Shown piece after piece: positions 31,328 through 41,796 of a DNA stretch of 64,000 nt. The stretch is from Nannochloropsis oceanica (taxonomy: Eukaryota; Sar; Eustigmatophyceae; Eustigmatales; Monodopsidaceae), in contig CP038117.1 in NCBI GenBank assembly GCA_004519485.1, positions 1,066,001-1,130,000 of the forward strand, read 5' to 3'. The translations under genes were made by a program, and so were the position numbers. How positions within the stretch are numbered: position 1 is the first letter of the stretch; each line of letters opens with the position of its first letter. Under the pieces are notes generated by a model. It did no database searches. It was given only the letters and a program-made list of their open reading frames with translations, and was not told the DNA's origin.

Positions 31328-32635
31328 ATGGCCGACGACGCCATACCTTCCCCCCCGCCAGCACCAGCAGCAGCACCATCGGCCAAGACAGGGAAGGCCA
31401 CGGCTGTGATATCGTTCTCACCGTCGTGGGAGGACCAGGAAGTCTCGATACCGGACATGAGCGCTGGGCTGGCGAAGCTTTCTTTGACCGAGAAAGAAGC
31501 ATCGAAGGACCAGGAGCAGGAGCAGTTCGACGACAGGGACAAAAGATCAGATATAAGAACTGCCGCACCATCAACCCCTCCACTAGTACCACCCTTTATA
31601 CCACGAGCAAGTAAAACCAAGACAAGACAACAACCAAAACCAGAGCCGCCAGGACGGGCCCCGGTGACACCTGTACAACGCCGCAAACCGTCGCAGCAGC
31701 CTTCACAGGCTACGCCTTCCCCAAACTTAAGTCGATACGGCGCAGACTTGGGGGATATTCGAGGTATATTTGACCGATCAAAATGTTGTGAGCGACGGAA
31801 AGATTCATTTCGAGGGTATCCTTTGGATGACGGAAGTAGCTTTATTCACTCTCCTCTTCTGATGTCCTCCCAAGGCGCACCACACGTGAGCCTGTCCTCT
31901 CTCATTCTCCACCACGACCTTCACAGCCTATTCACCTGGTACTATTCCTTTCTCTCTTCCAACGACTGTTATCTCATATACATGTACAAACAAATGGATA
32001 GACGTGGTTCGCGACCTTCCCCCGGAGGACATCTTGGCCCATGGCCTCTATCTCTGGGGCTTTCCCCCATCCTCTTCCTCGACCACAGAGCGGGAGGTGC
32101 TAGTCAGTCCATGGACGGATGTCGGGGCACTCATCACGTGGTTGCCACCGCATGATGCTTGTGCGGTGGCCATGTTCTATTCTATCCCGGTAGCTAATCG
32201 TGCGTTGCGGCAAGTCCATGCGCCGACAGGGGTGACGGCACAGAGTCTGAAAAGGGCTGCGGCATCGGTCCAGCAACAGGCATTAGCAGGTAAGATGAAT
32301 TGAAAAGTGAGGAAAGATGACTGGAGGAAAGACATGAAGTCAAATGAAAATATTCTGTAAATGTCGAAAGTACCAACAGTCCCACATACGCGTCGACAGC
32401 GGGACTGGCTATCCCGCCACGCCCCAAGGGCGACACTGCCGTGCCCTCTCGTCTCATCCTGGGGGCGCTTGGCATTCGTTCCCCCAGCAGTACCCGACCT
32501 GCCATCGGCAGTGTGTCGGTTGGTGGGGTAAGACGGTCAAGCAGGATACGTGAGCAGCAGGAGGCAGCGGCGGCGGGAACGAGGAAACTCGAAGAGGGAA
32601 ACGGCGGGGGATCGTGCTCGCAGGGTGAGGGATAA
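31328..32635 (+). CDS. R3HCC1L-like protein (R3H/coiled-coil family C-terminal domain)
   Basis: Exons 31328-31763, 32002-32289 and 32400-32635 encode 319 residues. The first 130 residues are Pro/Ala/Gln-rich linker. The C-terminal half resembles the RRM-like end of animal R3HCC1/R3HCC1L: DIRDVVRDLPPEDILAHGLY, ALITWLPPHDACAVAMFYSI, PVANRALRQVHAPTG, and after the second intron IPPRPKGDTAVPSRLILGAL followed by GIRSPSS, which fits the family's ARRLVISALGVRS block. I chose the acceptor at 32399 (TCGACAG|CGG) because it is the only one keeping this block in frame; the nearer AACAG at 32379 leads to a different reading frame and early stop. The R3H domain itself is not visible. The family is poorly understood in any organism. 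An RNA-related role is an inference from the fold. Confidence 0.68.
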
Positions 32636-33250
32636 ATGGGTCGGGGGAACTGACCAAGTGAAGACATGTAAAGACAAATAAATATAAAGAGTAGTAGTAT
32701 TTCCCCCCGGTTTTTCATAGTGATATTGCTGCATACTCTTGTCTCGTATGCTTTCTAAGTTGCCTACCTTTAGCGAAAATCTTTCTTTCCGCATCCACAA
32801 AAATGATCATGCTCCCTTTACATACAATACTTCCACTACCTATTACATACTTCCACTTTTTCTGATTCGCTATATCTGCATCCCATCCTCCTTCTCCTCC
32901 TCTCCTTCTCTTTTGTTATGGCGTCTTCGCCAATCCGCCTCCGCTAGCAGAAGTGCTGGCTCTGGCTCGAATCATCAGCATGGGTCATGTCACACAAACT
33001 GAGTCGTGCTGCCTCTTGTGCTTGACAACACGCGCCTCTTGCATGTCAAAATATCCCGTAAATTATCTTCGCACCAACCACTTCATTGTATCCAACATGC
33101 TGCGCAGGCACTCGTCGTCATCCTTGTCGTCAAGACTAGCAAGCAAAGCCCAGCACTTTCTTTTTTGCTTAACGCTTGCGGTCACCCCCTTTCCCTCGCC
33201 CCGTCAAACCCAACAACCAGTCCTGCCTCCATCATTACCACAACGCAAGC
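32636..33250. other. Intergenic region
   Basis: A 615-nt spacer between two plus-strand genes, AT-richer than its surroundings. No coding signal is seen. Confidence 0.45.
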
Positions 33251-34154
33251 ATGTCAATCGCTAACATGGGCACCGCCCTGTCGGAAGAGGAGTTCCAGCA
33301 GTTGCAGGACGTGGTGGCCTCGGCGAGGTAAGACAGTGTCCGGCGTGCTTTTTAATCACCGAGCTTGGTCCTCTGTCTCGGGAGCGGCAATGAGGCATGA
33401 CCATCTCTGACCTTGAATTGGCAATGTACAACCTCGTTTCCGTCGCAAACACCTTCAATGCTCCTCCACATCTCTCTCCCGCCTTTCACCCTCCCTTATT
33501 CCCTCAACCTGATTAACTCTCTCGTTACACCACAGTGACGACACCACCACGCCGCAGCTCGCCCTGTCCTTCTTCAAAGAACGAGAGACGGGCAAAGGCA
33601 ACCGGAAAGCCCACCTTTCCGCCTCTCAACTCTCCCATCTCATCTCACTTACTACCTCCTTTGAGAGCAAGAAGTCTCTCGTTGTCCTGCTCGCACCCTA
33701 CCTCTGCGCCGATGCCTCCAACTTCAAGGCCATCGTCGATCTTTTCCCCAGCATATCAGACGTAAGTTCTGTCGTTGTACCTTGCGGCATGTTGGCGTAG
33801 TGCTATCCTTGTGTTCATTCACGTAACTTCTTGAGAAGGGACGGACTGCCCTGCAAACTCCAGTGGTAGCTGCAACCCTCCACCGTAAATCTACACTCTT
33901 CTTCATTTATTTACCACCACCCACCACGCACCAACAATACACAGCGCACGGAAATCAAGAATTTCTTCATGGCCAACAACCCCGCCAAACTGGCAGGTGA
34001 TCCATCAGCATCCTCCATCCGCACCGACCCTGGCTCTCTCATCCCGGCAGCTAGTGCTGCCTCTGCCGCTACGAACATCAGTGCCAGCAACAACGGCAGC
34101 AACAACATCTTTCCTATGCCACAGCCACGTCGACGAGAGGACCTTCAGCAGCAG

Positions 34155-34188
<34 letters not shown>

Positions 34189-34760
34189 CAATCACCCCCT
34201 TGAGTGTGACCTCGGGTATGATTCAGGCACCTGAAGTGATGGGCTCGCCGATGGATTTAAGCAGCAGCAGCGACGACGAAAGCAGCAGAGATAGCCGCCG
34301 GGGGGAAGGGAGCGATGATGGCAGCAGTTGTAATGGTGGGGAGAGCCGGGGAGCGAGCACACTCAATTCGCAGGAGGACTTGGAAGAGCTAGGGGGAGGA
34401 GGGGGGGGAGGCAGGGAGGGAGGAGGGGGTTCTCCTATGTTTGGTGCCAGCAGCACCGCATCGGTTGCCCCGAGTGTGTTGAGCTTTGTGACGAGTGGAG
34501 GGGGAGGAGGTGGGGGAAGCAGCCTTGCTGGAGGGCCGACGCCGAGCGTGGTTGATAGTCTGTTGGTGGTAGGGTCGGTTGCCACCACGTTGTCCAGCTA
34601 TGATTCTACGGGATCTTTGTCGACGATAGAAAGCAGTGCATCGACAGAAGTCTCGCAACGACGGCCTTTTCAGCATCGATCTTCTTTGCTTAAGCCCGTG
34701 TCCGAGCCATCAGGGGAAGGAGTGGGAGGGAAAGGAGGAGGAGGGGACGAGGACAGGTAG
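33251..34760 (+). CDS. DUF4476-like domain protein with poly-Gln and Gly-rich tail
   Basis: Exons 33251-33327, 33536-33761 and 33945-34760 encode 372 residues. Residues about 1-115 are predicted helical: ALSEEEFQQLQDVVASASDD, LSASQLSHLISLTTSFESKK, LVVLLAPYLCADASNFKAIV, DLFPSISDRTEIKNFF. The pattern of a short helix, 'Lxxl.sFdskK..ll..lapyl.d..nfkaivdlF' and a charged helix is that of DUF4476, whose role is unknown. The rest is low complexity: a run of about 14 Gln broken by none (CAG/CAA), Ser/Asp stretches and poly-Gly. It is probably disordered. All junctions keep frame (phases 2 and 0). Confidence 0.65.
34148..34190 (+). repeat. CAG/CAA poly-glutamine tract
   Basis: A trinucleotide run within the DUF4476-like gene, coding about 14 Gln. 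CAA interruptions are present. Confidence 0.9.
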
Positions 34761-35038
34761 CGAGCGTTGAAGCGAGGATGTAGATAAAAAGAAGGGGAAT
34801 GATAAGTGAAGAGAATCCGGGAACAAAAGCAAAGTCATAAGTTTTAAGGGAACATGAAACGGAAATTGAAAGCTCGGCTCGCAACTTCATACTTTTACAC
34901 TCGTTCATGTTAGAAAAGCATGTGCGGAAATTGGGGTGTGTTCGACTCCGCACCCGTAACTAGCAGCCATTCTTAAATATTCATTTGAGATTTCTACGTA
35001 AGTGCTGGCCCAGGTGTGTGTTCGACGGGGAGGATAAC

Positions 35039-35098
35039 CTTAAATAGCAAAGGCATCCTTAAATAGCGAAAGAAACCCTTAAATTGCGAAAGCAAGCC
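35039..35098. repeat. Three degenerate tandem units of about 20 bp
   Basis: Units begin CTTAAATAGCAAAGGCATC, CTTAAATAGCGAAAGAAACC and CTTAAATTGCGAAAGCAAGCC. A related TTAAATA lies upstream near 34973. They sit just left of the broken frames described next. Confidence 0.8.
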
Positions 35099-35394
35099 CA
35101 TTCACAAGCATAAGCGAGACCCAGGAGTCCATTGTCAACATGTCCATGTGTTTCTTGTCCTCCTCAAGTACTGGCAGCATTTTTTGGTACCTGCCAAGTG
35201 GCCCCCAAGGGCCCTTGGGGGCTAATTTAAAACTCTTTAAATTCTCACATGCAAGGCTTCAAAGCATTTGCCAACATGATGCCCTTTACGACCTCTTCTT
35301 TCCTCTTTCCTCACACAGACACATTCACATACACAAAATTGTCTTGAGGAGTCTGCGAAGGCAGAGTGGCGCTTGGTCTATCCAACATGGACCC

Positions 35395-35920
35395 ACACAT
35401 GATGGATGTTGATGATAAAGACAACATCGTGATCGTCGTGGCCCTTCCGTACATGTACCTCTTTGAAGGACACTAGCTTCCCAGTGCGTCTTGGAATCTG
35501 AATCCAAACCGACCTCGTACATAGCCGCAGCTCTTCGACGACTTTGCTGATGATATGTTCCTGACGATGCACCGGTTTACCAAGGAGCAGGTGTGGTACC
35601 ATGCTCCGTATGGTACATGCTCCCCAGACTCCGCATCGACACAGTTGTCGAGTTAGAAGGGTAAGCACTTATGGCTAATGTTGACTGTCTTGCACACGCT
35701 AATCTTCCCAAAGGCACAGGCTGTGGTTCTAGACCTTTAACTGGCTCTCCCCCTCTCGTACCGTTTACCTCATCGCCCGCCTAATAACATGGGAAGGATG
35801 CAAAAAATGTGTGGAGGGATGGTGTTTGTGATGCCTCTTGGCCGCAATGCCCATCCTTACTCTACTCGAGGCGCATTGGAAAAAGTTGTACGGACATGAC
35901 CGCACACAAATAACAAAATG
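35395..35920 (+). pseudogene. Possible decayed transposase-like or other gene remnant
   Basis: Broken plus-strand frames give protein-like fragments: MDVDDKDNIVIVVALPYMYL, then after stops FDDFADDMFLTMHRFTKEQV, then THLWLMLTVLHTLIFPKAQ-type pieces and MGRMQKMCGGMVFVMPLG. The FxDDxFxxMHRFT piece weakly recalls the N-terminus of PIF/Harbinger transposases (FRMSRETF). Several stops interrupt it. No terminal inverted repeats or target duplication were found, so this is a weak call that mainly explains the odd composition of the interval. Confidence 0.22.
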
Positions 35921-36066
35921 GACAAATTACATGCTGGAGTACCTCGGCAACTGCGCATCATATCGCCCATCGCTTGTTCCCCGTCCTTCTTCCGGTTTGC
36001 TTCCCTCGCAAAGTCACGCTGCGCAAACAACACACAAACCCACAGCACCTCATCGCGACCATCACT

Positions 36067-37604
36067 ATGGAGGGAAGCAGCACCGGTCGGGTTGTCGACG
36101 TCATGTCCAAGGCGCAATGGGATGCCTTGCTCAAAGGTAAAGTTTTGATGGTGATGGTGATGACGACGATGCTTGTCCCCATATAGAACAAATTGCACTG
36201 GGTGCCTCTTACTGGCAGCGAAGCGCCCTTTCAAAGTCCCACGCCCGTAGCCACACATACTATCTACATCTGTGAGTATCGCGATGCCTTTCCATGGTCG
36301 TACTAGTCCTCCACAAGCACCATAATCCCCATCCACTAGCAGCACAGCACATACATGCACTACAGCGTGATAGTACCATTCACAGGAGTCAAGCAGTCGA
36401 GCGTTATCTCGGCATGACATGGTAGACGCGTTATGCTTCTGTTGGGCGTAGTTGATGCTACTGCTATCATTTTTTGTGTGTAAAAATGGCACTTAACCCC
36501 CCTAACTTTTCAGCATTTTTTTCGCACCCATCCTTCTAACCCTATACCATCTCCACCACACAAGATGGCATCCCTGCCGTTGCCTTCTTCTGGGCCGACT
36601 GGCACGAACCATCCAAGCTTCAAGGGCAAATGGACTTAGTTTTCACGCACCTCGCCGCTCTTCACCCCTCTCTCCACTTTTTCCGGGTGGAGGCCGAGGC
36701 CGTACCAGACGTCTCAGTCATCTTTAGCATAGCCGTCGTTCCCACCTTCGTCTTTCTCCGGGAAGGCAAGATTACAGACAAACAAGAAGGAGCACACTCT
36801 GCCGAGCTAGCTAAGAAAGTCCAGGCTTTTGCCGCAGCAGCTGCTTCCTTGCCACCCCCCACTTCCGCCGGTGTCGACGCTTCCATACAGCAGCAGCAGC
36901 AGCAGCAGCAACCTCTCACTGGCACGGACGGCAGCCTTGAGAACCGTCTCAAGCGGTTAATCACCCAAGCTCCCGTGGTGGTCTTTATGAAGGGCTCTCC
37001 CTCAAACCCTCGTTGCGGCTTCTCCCGCTCGCTTGTCGAGCTGCTTAAATCTGAACAAATCGCCTTTGCCTCTTTCGACATTTTGGAAGACAATGAGGTG
37101 AGACAAGGGTTGAAAGTCTACTCGGACTGGAAGACCTACCCTCAGCTTTACGTCAACGGCGAGCTCGTAGGTGGGTTAGACATTGTGAAAGAAATGGTGG
37201 TGGAGGGAGGGAACTCGGGTCGCCTCAAGGAAGAGCTGGGCATTAAGGACGTCCCTCTTTCCTCCGTTCCCTCCGCCTCTTCTGCCCCCTCCTCCGCCCC
37301 CTCCCTCGAAACCCGCCTCACGGCGCTTATCAACAAGGCCCCAGTCATGCTCTTTATGAAAGGAGATCCCGCGACACCCAGGTGTGGGTTTAGCAACCAG
37401 ATGGTATCGATTTTGCAAAAAGCAGGCGTGGCCTTTGATACCTTCGACATCCTTAGCGACGAGGAAGTGAGGCAAGGGTTGAAGAAGCTCTCGCAGTGGC
37501 CGACCTATCCCCAGTTGTACGTGAAAGGGGAATTGATCGGAGGGTTGGACATTGTGAAGGAACTGCAGGAGACGGGGGAGTTAGAGAGTGCCTTGAAGGG
37601 TTAG
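36067..37604 (+). CDS. PICOT/Grx3-4 multidomain monothiol glutaredoxin (Trx-Grx-Grx)
   Basis: Exons 36067-36136 and 36565-37604 (CTCAAAG|GTAAAG ... CACAAG|AT) encode 369 residues. The family delivers [2Fe-2S] clusters in the cytosol and regulates iron use. Order: a thioredoxin-like domain (about 1-110), a poly-Gln linker (CAG run at about 36890-36911), then two monothiol Grx domains (about 150-250 and 270-369), each with the CGFS motif (NPRCGFSRSLVELL and TPRCGFSNQMVSIL) and the glutathione/cluster-binding TYPQLYVNGELVGG and TYPQLYVKGELIGG. The Trx domain has lost both active-site Cys: FFWADWHEPSK stands where WCxxC would be. The animal layout has two Grx domains and the fungal one a single Grx. 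The two here are clearly related duplicates. Confidence 0.96.
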
Positions 37605-37745
37605 AGGGGAGGGAGGGAGGGAAGGGGAAGGGAGGGAGGCAAGGAAGGGAGGATATTGAAATGAAGGAAGAGGAGTAACAAAGTGCACCACATGAAATTA
37701 TTGATGGTCATGATGTTTCCATTCCTTGATTTTTTTCGTCCGTCT

Positions 37746-38651
37746 TCATAGTTGTAGTTTCTCGTATGTTTCTTCCCTTCTCAACACCCGCACCTCTCCG
37801 GGACCCAAGCCCGCCACGTCAAGCTTCTCCACTCGCCATCGCACTAAGCGCAAACAAGGAAACCCCACCATGGCCACCATGCGACGCACTTGTCGGTTTC
37901 TACCCTCTGTCATGCCGAGGCGAAGCCAGGAGGTGGGAATGAACTTTCTTGCCCGAATGGGGGGTTCCCGTGGCTCGATACCCGGAGGGGCTTCTTCGCC
38001 TTCAGAGAGGATTATACGCTCAACGAGGGGACAAGGTCGGGAACGATGGGTTTTCCCCCGACCGAGGTTGAGATCGAGCCCTCCTTCTCTTAATTTGCTC
38101 AATCCTTCCTCAGTCACCTCTCCTTCGACTTGAACAAGGTACTCCCGTTCATGTTCGTGTACGGGGTCCAGCATGCGGTGGTTAACCGCCGTGTCATTCG
38201 TCAGCAATACAAAACCTTCGGAATCGTAATCCAACCTTCCCACTGGATAAACATCCCGGGGCGTGGTGGGCGGCAGCACGTCCGCAAGCGTCCGCTTCCC
38301 CTCGTGTGCCGAAAATTGACACAGCACGTTGAAAGGCTTGAACAAAAGCAGGTAGTCGTACACGGCGCGGCCTGCCCCGCGGGCGCCTGAGGGGGGGCGA
38401 AGTCGACGGGATCTCTGGGTCGATGGTAGTGGAGAGGGGCTTTGACTGTTTCCGCCGCCGCTGCTTAAGGAGGAGTGGGGGGCGACAGACAGGCAGGCTG
38501 GAGCCTGTCTGGAAATCGCGGTCCATGAGAAGGCGGAGACAGACAGGCATGCAGGGACTTGTCCTGCAGAAGCACGGCGACACGTTGTGGTTGGTGTGGA
38601 CGTTTTTGTTCGAAGCAGTGATTGTAGCATCTTAAGGTCGGGATAGGACAT
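37746..38651 (-). CDS. RsuA/RluE-family rRNA pseudouridine synthase, probably organellar
   Basis: A single exon of 301 residues. The enzyme converts a specific rRNA uridine to pseudouridine. Family motifs: YDYLLLFKPFNVLCQFS, the catalytic block DVYPVGRLDYDSEGFVLLTN (Asp in RLD), HEREYLVQVEGEVTEEGL, and WLRLGMTEGRNRQVRRM. No S4 domain precedes the catalytic part, as in RluE. The first about 95 residues are rich in Arg, Ser and Ala (MLQSLLRTKTSTPTTTCRRA...), with almost no acidic residues, which suggests mitochondrial or plastid import and action on organelle rRNA. A second Met (residue 8) is an equally good start. The 3' end converges on PICOT with only 141 nt between. Confidence 0.92.
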   Translation of the reverse strand: MSYPDLKMLQSLLRTKTSTPTTTCRRASAGQVPACLSVSAFSWTAISRQAPACLSVAPHSSLSSGGGNSQSPSPLPSTQRSRRLRPPSGARGAGRAVYDYLLLFKPFNVLCQFSAHEGKRTLADVLPPTTPRDVYPVGRLDYDSEGFVLLTNDTAVNHRMLDPVHEHEREYLVQVEGEVTEEGLSKLREGGLDLNLGRGKTHRSRPCPLVERIILSEGEEAPPGIEPREPPIRARKFIPTSWLRLGMTEGRNRQVRRMVAMVGFPCLRLVRWRVEKLDVAGLGPGEVRVLRREETYEKLQL

Positions 38652-39078
38652 AAGATGGGAGGCTTGATGAGGCGTTGAGCGTTTTAAAGCGTTTGCCGGC
38701 GAGCCCTGTTGCTAGGGGACTTGACCCTGCCTGTTAATGCCTCAAGTATGGTATCTGAGTGTATGAATATATGATATGTTTTTAAAAAAAAAATGAAAAT
38801 TATATTTTGCCTAATCTTTCCTTAGAGTTTATCCTCGGGAAGGGCTCCCCTCCCCCCTCGCCCCCTTCCCCTTCAAACGCTTCCACTGGACACACCATGG
38901 CCATTTTAACCTCCATGAGCACTTCCTCCTTCGCCCCCTCATCCCCTCCCTCCTTCAACCTCTCCAGCGCCAACACCCTGAATGTGGGGTCGACGAAGGC
39001 GATTTTAACCTCCCCTCCCTTGCCCTTCCCCATCCCCACCCCCTCCCACACGTCGCCTCTCCTCCAAGACAAGAAGGG
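38652..39078. other. Region between pseudouridine synthase and methyltransferase genes
   Basis: Contains the promoter of the minus-strand pseudouridine synthase, a poly-A/T patch at 38781-38793 and the doubtful minus-strand exon listed above. Confidence 0.4.
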
Positions 39079-39087
39079 ATGCGGCAA
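38800..39087 (-). CDS. Possible C-terminal exon of an unidentified minus-strand gene
   Basis: This frame ends at a TAA followed by an A/T-rich stretch. It reads GGEVKIAFVDPTFRVLALER, GAKEEVLMEVKMAMVCPVEA and PFPRINSKERLGKI, which looks like real protein rather than antisense. No ATG begins the frame, so 5' exons would have to lie to the right and would overlap the start of the methyltransferase gene. I could not build a satisfying upstream exon. MECCKEEGEVADVFWRET at about 39230 is one candidate start. Unidentified. Confidence 0.28.
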   Translation of the reverse strand: MPHPFLSWRRGDVWEGVGMGKGKGGEVKIAFVDPTFRVLALERLKEGGDEGAKEEVLMEVKMAMVCPVEAFEGEGGEGGGEPFPRINSKERLGKI

Positions 39088-41796
39088 GACGATAAAAACG
39101 ACGAAGAGGATGGCTTTCTATCAGCCGGCGACAGCAATTCCAACCCCTCCTCCACGACTATCTGCGCCGGGACCACAAGTTTCCCTCCAAAACACATCAG
39201 CGACCTCTCCTTCCTCTTTGCAGCACTCCATCAGAAATGCAGCGTGAGCGGGTCGATCGCGTTGGCAGCAATTATGATGATGAATCGATGGAGCCTTGCC
39301 TTAGGTTGTCCAGGCGGAGTACCCGTAGCCATGATGTCCCGCAAGGCTGCGCTTCAGCAGCAAGTGTCACCCTCCCAAACGCTACGTGCCGAGATTGAGA
39401 TGGAACTACTGGGAAGCGACGGTGCTGTGAGTTCAGAGGCTACGTCACCGTTTATGTACAGTATTCCCTTGCTTCGTCTTTCCCCAAAATTAGCACCGAC
39501 AGCAGGAGCAGGAGCTCGTGTGGAAGACACACCACAACTACAACAACCACGCTCAAGGCACTTCTCCGACTCCCGGCGCTACATGGATTCTCGAACTTTT
39601 TACGCGCGGCAGAACGCTGAAGCATTCGAGTCCATTGTGCCTTATGGCGTCACCACCAACACTTTTATTGTTGATGCCTATGTCCGCTGCATTCTGGCCT
39701 ATCTTGAGGATGTCCGACACCACTACGATGACGGAAGGAGTAGCGGCAACAAAGGCAGCGACAGCACCACCCTTCCCACCAACACCAGCAAGAAGAAGGG
39801 CAGTGATGACTTCGACCCAATTTCCTCGACCAGGACTAGCACAACACCTGACGGCAACAGTCAATTAAAGACAAAAGTGTACATCATTGAGCTCGCCGCT
39901 GGGCATTGCCTTTTCGGTTATTTACTGGCCAAGCGTCTGTTGCAAGCACAAGAGGAGGGCGTGCTGCCCCCCTCCTTCTGCTCATCCATCTGTGTTTTGT
40001 TGACAGATTTCAACAAAACACTACTTGAAAACCGCATGAATACTCCTTGGATGCAGCCTTTGGTAGCCGCGGGGCTGATCGAATTTGCGGTGCTTGACGC
40101 CGCATCCTCTTCCTCTCAAGGCATTCATGGAAAAGGAGGTACCAAGGCACAACCATTAGTGCTGCTGGGAAAGGAAGTGACTATGTTGGAGCCGGAAAGT
40201 TTGAAAGGCCCTGTCTTTGTGGTGGGCAATTATGCTTTGGATTCGTTCCCGGTCGATATTTTTATGCAGACCAAGACGCAGGGATTGATGGAGGTGAGGG
40301 AGGAGGAGGAAACTGGGCGTTTGACGCTTGTCTCATCCTCGGTAGGAACACTGGAGGAAGAAGGGGAAGGGAAGGCATACCCTTACCACAACATTCTCCA
40401 GGCATTGGTCGGACGAGGAGAGGAGGGAGTGCTGCATGTTGTGAACGTCGGGCTTATTCGCCTTCTAGAACGCATTCGCGGCTTGCTCCATCCCCATCAC
40501 AAGGGCGACCTGGCTTTGCTTCTGGCTGATGGGACATTCCAGTACGATGACCCTACATGGAGGGTACAAGTCGTACCTGGAGAGGAGATCGAGGGAGCGC
40601 AGGGGGAGGAGGAGGTGGAGAACGAGGACGAGAAGGGCAAGCGACAGGTACAGCAGCAGGTACAGCAGCAGCAGCAGCGACAGCAGCGGGAGGAGCAAGT
40701 GCCAGAAGGAGAGTGTGCGGCCGTCAGCCAGGACCCGCACATACAGCACCTTCAGCTTCAATACGAGCATGGCCGGCAGCATTCAAAAGTCAAACCCAGT
40801 TTCCGAAAACGGAAGCGAAAGCTGACCATTTCACTTCCTGACATGAGTCCTGGGCCTGGTAGCGGATGTTTTGCGCTCGCCATGGACCCTCAGGCCGTGG
40901 TCACGGCGGCATTGTGGGCGCTGGGGGTGAAAGAGGAGGAGGGCAGGGAGGGAGTGGGTGAGGGAGAAAAATGGCTAGCGGTGCGCAACACGGTGGTGGA
41001 AGGGAGCCTGACGACGACCCTCTTTGCGCAAGTGGAAGATAGAAAACATGAGGAAGAAGGAGGAGGGGAAGATTGGCCATTGCCGTGCACGAGAGAAGCC
41101 TTTTGGAGGCATGTGTGCTTGCAGAACCCCACGGATTTTGAGCACTTGCAAGGCCTTATTTTAGAGGAGCACAATCGAGACGGCTATGATAGTAGTGGTA
41201 CTGAAAGCCTCCTGGCTTGTCTGGGCTTGGATGGGATGCTGGCCTTGCTGCGATGGTCTGGTTATGATGGAGATTTGTTCTTTGCCCTTCGATGGCCGCT
41301 CCGTAATGCGATACTGCGTTGTCGTCGTCTTGCTAGTGCAGATGGTCATAAAACAAAAATAGACGTGGGTGCAGACTACAAGGAGGTAGCGCTCCGTTGC
41401 CTTTCAAATCGGATGGTGTTGAGCACCAGGGCATGGAATCGGACGCGGTATTGGGGTGAACAGTTTCTATTCGCTTTGGGCTGCTACCGCGAGACGGTGG
41501 CTTTCTTTTTGCATGACACTTCTGGATGTGTTGGTCCCATCTCCTTGTCGTCCGCTTCTACCCTTGAATTGTGGAAAGACGAATACTCTGGAAGATTTGG
41601 AAGTTCAGCCGAGGCATTTTTGGTGACAATGAGCCTTAAAAACGTCGTTCACACTGAAAATGCGGAATTGACAGCACATCATGTTTTGGTGGGAGTGATG
41701 GAGGGACAGAGATTTCTGGATGGCAAAGGACGGCGACGCATCGAGAACTACTTGAAAAGGGACCAGTGTTTACTTCGTAGAGACAAGAGCAATTAA
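39079..41796 (+). CDS. Putative MidA-like SAM-dependent methyltransferase
   Basis: An intronless ORF of up to 905 residues. Starts at 39079 (MRQDDK) or 39274 (MMMNRWSLALG) are both possible. The later one avoids overlap with a possible minus-strand gene. The methyltransferase core lies in the middle: VYIIELAAGHCLFGYLLAKR fits the SAM-binding E-x-G-x-G loop with one Gly changed, and GPVFVVGNYALDSFPVDIFM matches the 'NE(L/F)DALPV' motif of the MidA/NDUFAF7 family, which methylates a complex I subunit. ADGTFQYDDPTW and FALAMDPQAVVTAALWALGV follow. A Glu/Gln-rich insertion splits the domain. The C-terminal 250 residues (GTESLLACLGLDGMLALLRW, YWGEQFLFALGCYRETVAFF) look helical, perhaps TPR-like. 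The substrate is unknown. Confidence 0.62.
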   Translation: MRQDDKNDEEDGFLSAGDSNSNPSSTTICAGTTSFPPKHISDLSFLFAALHQKCSVSGSIALAAIMMMNRWSLALGCPGGVPVAMMSRKAALQQQVSPSQTLRAEIEMELLGSDGAVSSEATSPFMYSIPLLRLSPKLAPTAGAGARVEDTPQLQQPRSRHFSDSRRYMDSRTFYARQNAEAFESIVPYGVTTNTFIVDAYVRCILAYLEDVRHHYDDGRSSGNKGSDSTTLPTNTSKKKGSDDFDPISSTRTSTTPDGNSQLKTKVYIIELAAGHCLFGYLLAKRLLQAQEEGVLPPSFCSSICVLLTDFNKTLLENRMNTPWMQPLVAAGLIEFAVLDAASSSSQGIHGKGGTKAQPLVLLGKEVTMLEPESLKGPVFVVGNYALDSFPVDIFMQTKTQGLMEVREEEETGRLTLVSSSVGTLEEEGEGKAYPYHNILQALVGRGEEGVLHVVNVGLIRLLERIRGLLHPHHKGDLALLLADGTFQYDDPTWRVQVVPGEEIEGAQGEEEVENEDEKGKRQVQQQVQQQQQRQQREEQVPEGECAAVSQDPHIQHLQLQYEHGRQHSKVKPSFRKRKRKLTISLPDMSPGPGSGCFALAMDPQAVVTAALWALGVKEEEGREGVGEGEKWLAVRNTVVEGSLTTTLFAQVEDRKHEEEGGGEDWPLPCTREAFWRHVCLQNPTDFEHLQGLILEEHNRDGYDSSGTESLLACLGLDGMLALLRWSGYDGDLFFALRWPLRNAILRCRRLASADGHKTKIDVGADYKEVALRCLSNRMVLSTRAWNRTRYWGEQFLFALGCYRETVAFFLHDTSGCVGPISLSSASTLELWKDEYSGRFGSSAEAFLVTMSLKNVVHTENAELTAHHVLVGVMEGQRFLDGKGRRRIENYLKRDQCLLRRDKSN

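Larger units (their letters stand above)
34761..36066. other. Gene-poor stretch with repeats and a possible decayed element
   Basis: About 1.3 kb with no intact gene. It carries a 7-bp inverted repeat (34922-34928/34947-34953), GTGTGTTCGAC repeated 80 nt apart (34936 and 35016), a triple CTTAAAT repeat (35039-35098) and stop-broken reading frames at 35380-35950. Confidence 0.5.

Noticed and set aside
34922-34960. tRNA-like T-arm (GTTCGACTCC)
   Set aside because: The surrounding bases do not form acceptor, D or anticodon stems. The GTGCGGA/TCCGCAC pairing is a simple hairpin.
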